From: Streptomyces sp. NRRL WC-3549
GTDB lineage: Bacteria > Actinomycetota > Actinomycetes > Streptomycetales > Streptomycetaceae
DNA: 5,936 bases
Assembly: GCF_000721935.1 (NCBI RefSeq)
Contig: NZ_KL585414.1
Location: 117,026 to 122,961, forward strand
Reading direction: 5' to 3'
The position numbers were made by a program, and so were the translations under genes. The notes beneath the pieces were generated by a model. That model had not been told where the DNA came from and made no database searches. It was given only the letters and a program-made list of their open reading frames with translations. Positions within the stretch are counted from its first letter, which is position 1. Each line of letters begins with the position of its first letter. Below, in pieces: positions 1-5,191 of the stretch.

Positions 1-672
1 GGGGTCGCGGCGACCGGCTGGTACTACGAGCCGTTCCACACGCCGGAGATCGACGACGCCGATGTGGAACAGCTCACCACGGTCCTCGTCCGCGAGATCG
101 AGGAGGGGATCGGCGCGACCGGGATCCGGCCCGGCGTCCTCGGCGAGATCGGCAGTCACGGCGACGTCCCGACCGCTCCCGAGGCGAAGGTGCTCCGGGC
201 CGCCGCACGGGCCGCGCGGGCCACCGGTCTCTCCCTCGCCACCCACGCGCAGCTGGGCCGGGGCGGGCTCGCCCAGCTGGAACTGCTCACCGGTGAGGGG
301 CTGCCCGCCCACCGCGTCGCCATCGGCCACCAGGACCTGCTCGACGACCCGGGTGTCCACCGGGAGATCGCGGCGAGCGGGGCGTACGTCGCGTTCGACA
401 CGGTGGGCAAGTCGTCCTACCAGAGCGACCGGACCCGGCTGCGGCTGCTTCTCGCGCTGGTGGAGGCCGGGCACGCCGACCGGGCACTGCTCAGCTGCGA
501 CATCTCGCGCCACGGCTACCTCCGGGACGAGGGCGGCCAGGGCTACGGGCACCTCTTCCGGAGCTTCCTGCCCGAGCTCCGGGCAGCCGGCGCCGACGAC
601 GACCTGATCGACCTGCTGACCCGCCGCAACCCACTGCGCTTCCTGACCGGAGCGGGCGTGGAGGAGAACTGA
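1..672 (+). CDS. yhfV: Phosphotriesterase-homology protein, YhfV/Php type (5' partial)
   Basis: Metal-dependent hydrolase of the amidohydrolase superfamily, cut at its N-terminus by the window edge. The frame is open from base 1, so 223 residues are present and roughly 65-75 are missing, judging by the ~290-residue family length; the N-terminal HxH metal pair lies outside. Visible active-site residues: a glutamate in GEIG (codon 145-147) at the position of the metal-bridging ligand, His in ATHAQ (244-246), His in IGHQD (328-330) and Asp in SCDIS (499-501). The stretches AYVAFDTVGKSSY and RNPLRFL are typical of the Php/YhfV branch. The bridging residue is Glu rather than the carbamylated Lys of true phosphotriesterases, as in E. 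coli Php, so organophosphate hydrolysis should not be assumed. The substrate is unknown; a lactone, ester or phospho-ester is possible. The stop lies one base before the next start, showing operon membership. Confidence 0.9.
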   Translation, partial: GVAATGWYYEPFHTPEIDDADVEQLTTVLVREIEEGIGATGIRPGVLGEIGSHGDVPTAPEAKVLRAAARAARATGLSLATHAQLGRGGLAQLELLTGEGLPAHRVAIGHQDLLDDPGVHREIAASGAYVAFDTVGKSSYQSDRTRLRLLLALVEAGHADRALLSCDISRHGYLRDEGGQGYGHLFRSFLPELRAAGADDDLIDLLTRRNPLRFLTGAGVEEN

Positions 673-673
673 C

Positions 674-1798
674 ATGAGCCCCGACCTTCCCGTACTTCCC
701 CCGACCTCTCCGCTGGCGACCGTCGGACTGGACGCCGCCGTCGCCACGCAGTTCCGGCTGCTGGAGGCGACCGCGGCCCACTTCGAGGGGCACCAGCTCT
801 TCTCCTCCGACGCCGGAGTCGTCCCCGGCCTCGGCCGGCCCCGGACCACCGCCCGCGTCGAAGCCGTACTCGCGGACTTCTTCGGCGCCCAGGACGCCGC
901 CTTCGTCCAGGGAGCGGGCACCGGCGCGATCCGGGCCGCGCTCAACGCGGCCGTCCGCGCGGGCGATCCGCTGCTCATCCACCGCGCCCCGGTCTACCGC
1001 ACCACGGAGGTCACGCTGAGGGGCATCGGCGTGCAGACCGTCGAGGCCGACTTCAACGACGCCCAGGCGCTGGACGAGTCCCTGGCGTCCGGACGGTTCC
1101 GGTGGGCCTACGTCCAGCACACGCGTCAACGGCTCGCCGACTCCTACGATCCGGCCGAGGTCATCGCCGCCTGCCGGGCAGCCGGGGTCCGCACGATCGT
1201 CGACGACAACTACGCCGTCATGCGCACTCCCGCCGCCGGTGTGGAACTGGGAGCCGACGCCTCCTGCTTCTCGCTCTTCAAGCTGCACGGTCCCGAGGGT
1301 GTCGGCCTCGTCGTCGGCGCCCGCGACCTGGTCGCGCACGTCCGCCGCGACAACTACTCCGGGGGCGGGCAGGTCCAGGGCCACCAGGCGCTCGACGCCC
1401 TGCGCGCCCTCACCCACGTTCCCGTCATGTGGGCCGTGCAGTCGCGGGTGGGTGCCGAGGTCGCGGAACGGCTGTCAGCCGGTGAGGTCCGGGGCGTGGC
1501 CGAGGTACGTCTCGCCAACGCCCAGGACCGCTGCCTGCTCGTACGCCTCGACCGGCCCGTCGCCGCGAAGCTGCCGTCCGTCGCCGCCCGTTTCGGAGCC
1601 GCGCCCTACCCCGTCGGCTCCAACTCCCGCTACGAGATCGCCCCGCTCTTCTACCGGATGTCCAGCTCGGCTCTCGACGACTCCCCCGAACTCGCCGACT
1701 GGACCGTACGCATCAACCCGATGCGGGCGGGTGCGGATCTCGTCATCGACATCCTGCGCCGCTCGCTCGCCGCCCTGGACGCTCCGGAGGACGACTGA
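674..1798 (+). CDS. yhfS: Fold-type I PLP-dependent enzyme, YhfS type
   Basis: A 374-residue cytosolic enzyme of the aminotransferase/Cys-Met-metabolism PLP fold. A glycine-rich segment GAGTGAIRAAL (80-90) is at the place of the PLP phosphate-binding loop. VDDNY (176-180) supplies the aspartate expected to bind the pyridine nitrogen, and FSLFKLHGPEGVG (199-211) carries the likely Schiff-base lysine, K203 (codon 1280-1282). The layout, with AYVQHT (145-150) before the Asp strand, recalls the YhfS and YnbB/methionine gamma-lyase-like groups more than ordinary transaminases, so a lyase or elimination reaction is as likely as transamination. The ATG at 674 is chosen because GAGGAGA at 661-667 lies 6 bases upstream and the gap to the preceding stop is a single base, suggesting translational coupling. 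Family assignment is firm; the YhfS label rests on sequence style plus neighbours. Substrate unknown. Confidence 0.88.
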   Translation: MSPDLPVLPPTSPLATVGLDAAVATQFRLLEATAAHFEGHQLFSSDAGVVPGLGRPRTTARVEAVLADFFGAQDAAFVQGAGTGAIRAALNAAVRAGDPLLIHRAPVYRTTEVTLRGIGVQTVEADFNDAQALDESLASGRFRWAYVQHTRQRLADSYDPAEVIAACRAAGVRTIVDDNYAVMRTPAAGVELGADASCFSLFKLHGPEGVGLVVGARDLVAHVRRDNYSGGGQVQGHQALDALRALTHVPVMWAVQSRVGAEVAERLSAGEVRGVAEVRLANAQDRCLLVRLDRPVAAKLPSVAARFGAAPYPVGSNSRYEIAPLFYRMSSSALDDSPELADWTVRINPMRAGADLVIDILRRSLAALDAPEDD

Positions 1799-1800
1799 CC

Positions 1801-2964
1801 GTGTTTCTCGACACCCTGCTCACCCGCAACCCCGGGCTCGTCGACGCCGCGGCCGCGCTCCACCGGAACGGCGAGATCCCGCCCGACACCTATGCCGTGG
1901 ACCTGGACGCCGTCGAGGCCAACGCCGCGCTGCTGGCGGCGGAGGCCGAACGTCTCGGCGTCAGCCTCTGGTTCGTCGTCAAGCAGCTCGGCCGCAACCC
2001 CGAACTGATCCGGGCCATCGCCCGGCACATCCCCCGCTCTGCCGCCATCGACCCGGCGGAGGCCCGCACCCTGCACGCCGCCGGGGCGCGGCCCGGCAAC
2101 CTCGGCCACCTCGTCCAGATTCCCCGGCGGGCGCTGCCCGAGATGCTGGCCTGGCGTCCGGAGACCGTCACGGTCTTCGACCTGGCCAACGCCCGCGCCG
2201 TTTCCGAGGCGGCACACGCACTGGGCTTCGTCCAGGACGTCCTGATCCGGCTCGAAGGCGTCGACGGTGCCGTCTACCCCGGCCAGGAGGGGGGCGTCCC
2301 CCTCGACCGCCTGGACGCCTTCGCCAAGGACGCCGAGGCGCTGGACGGCATCCGGATCGCGGGCGTCACCGCCTTCCCGTGCGTCCTGTGCGATCCCACG
2401 ACGGGTGTGCCCGCCGCCACCCCCAACTTCGGCCTGGCGATCGAGGCCCGCGAACTGCTGGCGGCACGCGGGCACCACGGCCTCAAGCTCAGCGCCCCCA
2501 GCGCCACCTCGATGGCCTCCCTCCCGCTGCTCGCCGAACTGGGGGCCACCCACGGCGAGCCGGGCCACGCCCTCACCGGCACGACCCCGCTGCACGCCCT
2601 CGATCCCGGCCAGCCGGAGAAGCCCGCGTACGTGTACGTCAGCGAAGTCGCCCACGTCCTCGACGACGGCCGCCCGGCGATATACGGCGGCGGCTTCTAC
2701 AACCGTTCCCACATCCGCAGCGCCCTCCTGCCCCGCACCGGTATCCGGCTGGGCGTGCAGACCGCGCCCGCGGAGAACATCGACTACTACCGGCTGCTCG
2801 ACACGCCCACCCGCGCGGCGGACGTCCGTGTCGGGGACACCGCGCTGCTCGCCTTCCGCACCCAGATCTTCGTCACCCGCTCGACCGTCGCCGTCGTCTC
2901 CGGACTGGCCTCCGGCAGCCCCCGGCTGAACGGGCTGTACGACGCCCATGGCCGAGCCCTGTAA
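1801..2964 (+). CDS. yhfX: Fold-type III (alanine racemase-like) PLP enzyme, YhfX type
   Basis: A 387-residue protein, the length I recall for E. coli YhfX. The N-terminal TIM-barrel half begins YAVDLDAVEAN (31-41), as in alanine racemases, and the PLP lysine is K61 in WFVVKQLGRNP (57-67). Further family-like stretches are GQEGG (161-165), TAFPC (190-194), LKLSAPSATS (228-237) in the region expected for PLP phosphate contacts, GEPGHALTGTTPLH (252-265) and YGGGFYNRSH (295-304). It probably acts on an amino acid or amine by racemisation, decarboxylation or a related PLP reaction; the real substrate is unknown. It is not the housekeeping alanine racemase, because the usual KADAYGHG-type lysine motif is replaced by KQLGRNP. 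The GTG at 1801 is supported by GGAGG at 1786-1790, 10 bases upstream, and sits 2 bases after the previous stop. Its TAA stop overlaps the next gene's Shine-Dalgarno sequence. Confidence 0.9.
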   Translation: MFLDTLLTRNPGLVDAAAALHRNGEIPPDTYAVDLDAVEANAALLAAEAERLGVSLWFVVKQLGRNPELIRAIARHIPRSAAIDPAEARTLHAAGARPGNLGHLVQIPRRALPEMLAWRPETVTVFDLANARAVSEAAHALGFVQDVLIRLEGVDGAVYPGQEGGVPLDRLDAFAKDAEALDGIRIAGVTAFPCVLCDPTTGVPAATPNFGLAIEARELLAARGHHGLKLSAPSATSMASLPLLAELGATHGEPGHALTGTTPLHALDPGQPEKPAYVYVSEVAHVLDDGRPAIYGGGFYNRSHIRSALLPRTGIRLGVQTAPAENIDYYRLLDTPTRAADVRVGDTALLAFRTQIFVTRSTVAVVSGLASGSPRLNGLYDAHGRAL

Positions 2965-2968
2965 GGAG
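2963..2968 (+). promoter_or_regulatory. Shine-Dalgarno site that fixes the YhfW-type start
   Basis: AAGGAG sits 6 bases before ATG 2975. Its first two bases are the last two of the upstream TAA stop (2962-2964), so ribosomes ending the YhfX-type gene arrive directly on this site. It favours ATG 2975 over the in-frame ATG at 2948, which would lie inside the preceding gene and add nine residues that are not part of the fold. Confidence 0.8.
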
Positions 2969-2974
2969 CACCTC

Positions 2975-4180
2975 ATGGCCAAGACCGTCATCGTCGTCAT
3001 CGACGGGTTCGGCGTCGGTGCCATGCCCGACGCGGGCGCCCTGCGCCCCGGCGACCTCGCCGCCGACACCTGCGGGCACGTACTCGACCGCTGCCGCACC
3101 GCGTTCGGACGGCCGCTGCGCCTGCCGGTGCTCGGGGCGCTGGGGCTCGGGCTGGTGCACCCGCACCCGGACCTGGCACGCCGCACCCATCTGCCCGTGG
3201 CCGCGGGGAGGGCCGCGCTCGGCTACCCGGGCGCGGACACCTTCGCGGGCCACCAGACCATGATGGGCGCCGACTTCAGCCGGGTGACGGTGGCCAGGCT
3301 CGCCGACCACCTCGACGAGGTGTCCGACGCGCTGAGGACCGCCGGCCACCGGGTCGAACCGCTGGACGGGCAGCCGCTGCTCGTCGTCGACGGGGCGGTC
3401 CTGGTCCACGACAACCTGGAGGCCGACCCGGGAATCAACTGGAACGCCTCCGGCCGCGTCGACGACCTCCCCTTCGAGGGACCCGGCGGGATCCTCGCCA
3501 TCGCCCGTACCGTGCGCGCCGTCGCTCCGGTCGCGCGGGTCATCGCCGTCGGCGGCCACGCGGACGGCCCGCTCGCCGGTTTCGTCCGCCCCGGCGACGG
3601 GCAGACCATCGGGCTGGACACGCCCGCCACCGGCTTCTACCGCAACGGCGGCCTCCAGGTGCAGCACCTGGGCGCCGCGCTCGACCACACCCGCCAGCTT
3701 CCCGAGCTGGCGGCCCGGGCGGGCGTGCCGGTGACCCTGGTCGGCAAGGCCGCCGACATCCTGGAGTGCGCGGTGGCGACACGTCATCCGGCCGTCGCCA
3801 CCGCCGACGTCCTGTCGCACAGCCTGGACGCGGTGCGCGCCGAGGGCGATGCTCTCGTGGTCGCGAACGTCCAGGAGACGGACCTGGCAGGGCACCAGCA
3901 GGATCCGGAGCGGTACGGACACCTGCTGGAGCAGGTGGACGCGGGCCTCGCCGGGCTGGTGGCGCTGCTCGCGGACCCCGGCGACCGTCTGATCGTCACC
4001 GCGGACCACGGGAACGACCCCACGATCGGCCACGCCCTCCACACCCGTGAGTACGTACCGGTGCTGATCCACCGGCCGGACGCCCACGGCGTGGAGATCC
4101 TCCCGGACGCGCACAGCCTGGCGGACATCGGTGCCACCGCCGCCCTGTCGCTGGCACTGGACCCGGAGGGCCTCGCATAA
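2975..4180 (+). CDS. yhfW: Phosphopentomutase-like metalloenzyme, YhfW type
   Basis: A 401-residue member of the alkaline phosphatase/phosphoglycerate-mutase superfamily. Metal and nucleophile positions are all present: D10 in VVIDGFGVGAMPD (7-19), nucleophile candidate T89 in GADTFAGHQTMMG (86-98), D303 and H307 in ETDLAGH, D344 and H345 in TADHGND (342-348), and H356 in HTREYVP (356-362). VGKAAD (256-261) corresponds to the VGKxxDI/IGKxxDI segment of phosphopentomutases. The middle region (about 105-220) is the cap domain that sets substrate choice. By analogy it would move a phosphate on a phosphosugar through a phosphothreonine with two Mn ions. However, the genomic setting and the differing sequence around the metal-binding Asp (VQETDLAGH, against VDFDALFGH in B. 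cereus phosphopentomutase) argue for a specialised paralogue rather than the nucleoside-salvage enzyme. The start is decided by AAGGAG at 2963-2968. Substrate unknown. Confidence 0.9.
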   Translation: MAKTVIVVIDGFGVGAMPDAGALRPGDLAADTCGHVLDRCRTAFGRPLRLPVLGALGLGLVHPHPDLARRTHLPVAAGRAALGYPGADTFAGHQTMMGADFSRVTVARLADHLDEVSDALRTAGHRVEPLDGQPLLVVDGAVLVHDNLEADPGINWNASGRVDDLPFEGPGGILAIARTVRAVAPVARVIAVGGHADGPLAGFVRPGDGQTIGLDTPATGFYRNGGLQVQHLGAALDHTRQLPELAARAGVPVTLVGKAADILECAVATRHPAVATADVLSHSLDAVRAEGDALVVANVQETDLAGHQQDPERYGHLLEQVDAGLAGLVALLADPGDRLIVTADHGNDPTIGHALHTREYVPVLIHRPDAHGVEILPDAHSLADIGATAALSLALDPEGLA

Positions 4181-4294
4181 GAGACAGTCCCTGCGCTGAC
4201 CAGGTACCTCGCCCCGGCGGCGCGGGCCCGGAGCACCTCCGCCTCCCGGAGCCCCCGTCGGCCCTCCCCCGCGCGCTTCTGCGACGATCCATGC
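4181..4294 (+). other. Short intergenic region before the regulator gene
   Basis: This 114-base spacer separates the four-gene block from the regulator gene. It holds a perfect 8-base palindrome, AGGTACCT (4203-4210), preceded by GACCA (4198-4202), which matches one half of a DasR/PhnF-type site. It also holds a short hairpin, CGGAG-CAC-CTCCG (4229-4241), and a direct repeat CCCGGAGC (4227-4234 and 4245-4252). There is no T-tract, so a classical terminator is not supported, and no convincing -35/-10 pair could be found. Read-through from the upstream genes into the regulator gene is therefore possible. Confidence 0.4.
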
Positions 4295-5050
4295 GTGGAC
4301 TACCCGAACGACCAGGCCCCCGGCGCCCCCGTGCGCTCCGGGATCCCCGAGCACGGCCGCGTACCGAAGTACTACGCCGTCAAGGCGCGCATCGACCGTC
4401 TCGTCGGCGAACTCGGGGAGGGCGCCGCCATCCCCACCGAGCGGGACCTCTCCGAGCGGTACGAGGTCGCCCGCGAGACGGTCAGGCAGGCACTGCGCGA
4501 ACTCGTGCTGGAGGGCAAGCTGCGCCGCCGGGGCCGCGGCACGGTGGTCGCCGGTCCCAAGCTGGCCCAGCCGCTGTCCCTGGCCAGCTACACCGAGGGC
4601 GTCCGCCGCCAGGGCCGTACCCCCGGCCGTGCGCTCGTCACCCTCGACCGCTTCCCGTGCCCCGACGCGCTCGCCGCCGAGACCGGCCTCACGCGCGGCG
4701 AGCCCGTGTGGCACTTGGAGCGCGTGCTGCTCGCGGACGACGAGCGGGTCGGTCTGGAGAGCACGTACGTCGCCGCGGCCCGGGTCCCGGACCTGGACAC
4801 CGGCTTCGACCCGGACTCGTCCTTCTACGCCCATCTCGCCGGGCAGGGCATCGCCTTCGGCGACGCCGACGAACGCATCGAGACCGTCCTCGCCACCCCT
4901 CGCGAGGCCCTGCTCATCGGCACCCCGCCGGCCCTGCCGATGCTGCTCATCCACCGGATCTCCCGGGACACGGAGGGCCGCCCGCTGGAGCGGGTGCGCA
5001 CGCTCTACCGGGGCGACCGGTTCTCCTTCACGACCCGCCTGGAGGGGTGA
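4295..5050 (+). CDS. GntR/HutC-family transcriptional regulator with UTRA domain
   Basis: A 251-residue repressor-type regulator. The winged helix-turn-helix covers about residues 22-86: VPKYYAVKARI, then IPTERDLSERYEVARETVRQAL (46-67) with the recognition helix, then the wing RRRGRGTVVA (77-86). A UTRA ligand domain follows (about 90-250), with SLASYTEG (95-102), WHLERVLLAD (139-148), ESTYV (155-159), ERIETVLATPREA (193-205), LLIHRISRD (217-225) and TLYRGDRFSFTTRL at the end. The spacing and these motifs closely resemble DasR and PhnF, whose known ligands or signals are phosphosugars and phosphate/phosphonate. It is different from the YhfZ regulator of E. coli. It probably controls the surrounding genes, and an operator-like site lies 53 bases past its stop. 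The start is uncertain: neither GTG 4295 nor the in-frame GTG 4331 has a good Shine-Dalgarno sequence, although both keep the whole DNA-binding domain. Confidence 0.92.
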   Translation: MDYPNDQAPGAPVRSGIPEHGRVPKYYAVKARIDRLVGELGEGAAIPTERDLSERYEVARETVRQALRELVLEGKLRRRGRGTVVAGPKLAQPLSLASYTEGVRRQGRTPGRALVTLDRFPCPDALAAETGLTRGEPVWHLERVLLADDERVGLESTYVAAARVPDLDTGFDPDSSFYAHLAGQGIAFGDADERIETVLATPREALLIGTPPALPMLLIHRISRDTEGRPLERVRTLYRGDRFSFTTRLEG

Positions 5051-5081
5051 GAAGGGAGCGTGTGACCCCCTATCACCCTCC
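5041..5081 (+). terminator. Hairpin over the regulator's stop codon, probable terminator
   Basis: GGAGGGGTGA (5041-5050, including the TGA stop) pairs with TCACCCTCC (5073-5081) as nine base pairs with one bulged G at 5044. A further AGGG/CCCT pairing (5053-5056 with 5068-5071) can form within the loop. The following bases, TTGCTTCATC, are only mildly T-rich, so this is not a canonical U-tract terminator, but stems lacking U-tracts are common after streptomycete genes. It would separate the regulator transcript from the downstream oxidoreductase gene. Confidence 0.6.
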
Positions 5082-5102
5082 TTGCTTCATCACGAGAAGA
5101 TA

Positions 5103-5118
5103 ACGGGTCTAGCCCAAA
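5103..5118 (+). promoter_or_regulatory. DasR/PhnF-type operator-like site
   Basis: ACGGGTCTAGCCCAAA matches 12 of 16 bases of the DasR-responsive element as I recall it (A-S-TGGTCTAGACCA-S-T, S being C or G), and 10 of 12 in the core TGGTCTAGACCA. It lies in the spacer between the regulator gene and the oxidoreductase gene, 73 bases before the latter's start, and just overlaps an AT-rich GATAAC that could be part of a -10 element. Because the adjacent regulator has a DasR-like DNA-binding domain, this is the best candidate for its operator. Binding by the global DasR protein itself is an alternative. The -35 and -10 elements could not be assigned with confidence. Confidence 0.5.
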
Positions 5119-5136
5119 CGTGATGGCCAGTTCACG
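5119..5136. repeat. Inverted repeat CGTGA-N8-TCACG
   Basis: CGTGA (5119-5123) and TCACG (5132-5136) form perfect 5-base arms around an 8-base spacer that itself contains the palindrome TGGCCA (5124-5129). It directly abuts the operator-like site. It may be a second protein-binding site or a weak mRNA leader hairpin; the sequence alone does not decide. Confidence 0.35.
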
Positions 5137-5175
5137 CTCTCGTCGTCGACCGGATCCCTCCGGTTCTCCTGCGCC

Positions 5176-5181
5176 GAGGAG
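5176..5181 (+). promoter_or_regulatory. Shine-Dalgarno site of the FAD oxidoreductase gene
   Basis: GAGGAG ends 10 bases before GTG 5192 and only 1 base before the in-frame GTG 5183. The spacing therefore supports GTG 5192, which also starts the protein right at its first beta strand (MKVIVVGAG). Confidence 0.65.
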
Positions 5182-5191
5182 CGTGGCGGTC

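Noticed and set aside
491..1417. Long open frame on the minus strand (308 codons)
   Set aside because: It lies antisense to two well-supported genes, its translation is low-complexity Gly/Arg/Val-rich, and no family motif appears. It is a by-product of high GC.
1651..3186. 511-codon minus-strand open frame
   Set aside because: It mirrors the codons of the YhfX-type gene; stop codons are simply rare in GC-rich antisense frames.
1239..3263. Very long plus-strand open frame (674 codons) across three genes
   Set aside because: It is the +1-shifted reading of recognisable PLP and metalloenzyme genes, and its product is an Arg/Pro-rich stretch without any domain.
4229..4241. CGGAG-CAC-CTCCG hairpin as a terminator of the four-gene block
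   Set aside because: The stem has only five pairs with a three-base loop and no T-rich tail, so it is not convincing as a terminator in such GC-rich DNA.
2873..4954. 693-codon minus-strand open frame
   Set aside because: It is antisense to the YhfW-type and regulator genes, which have clear catalytic and DNA-binding motifs. Its own translation shows no recognisable domain.
4291..5103. Open frame starting at ATG 4291, four bases upstream of the regulator's GTG
   Set aside because: It is in a different frame and yields an Arg/Pro-rich product, while the GTG 4295 frame encodes a full GntR-UTRA protein.
5082..5104. TTGCTT (5082-5087) with GATAAC (5099-5104) as a sigma-70-type promoter
   Set aside because: The spacer is only 11 bases, too short for a standard promoter; neither hexamer was called as a promoter feature.
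5119..5136. CGTGA-N8-TCACG as a Crp binding site
   Set aside because: The spacing between GTG and CAC is 10 bases, which does not fit the Crp patterns known to me.
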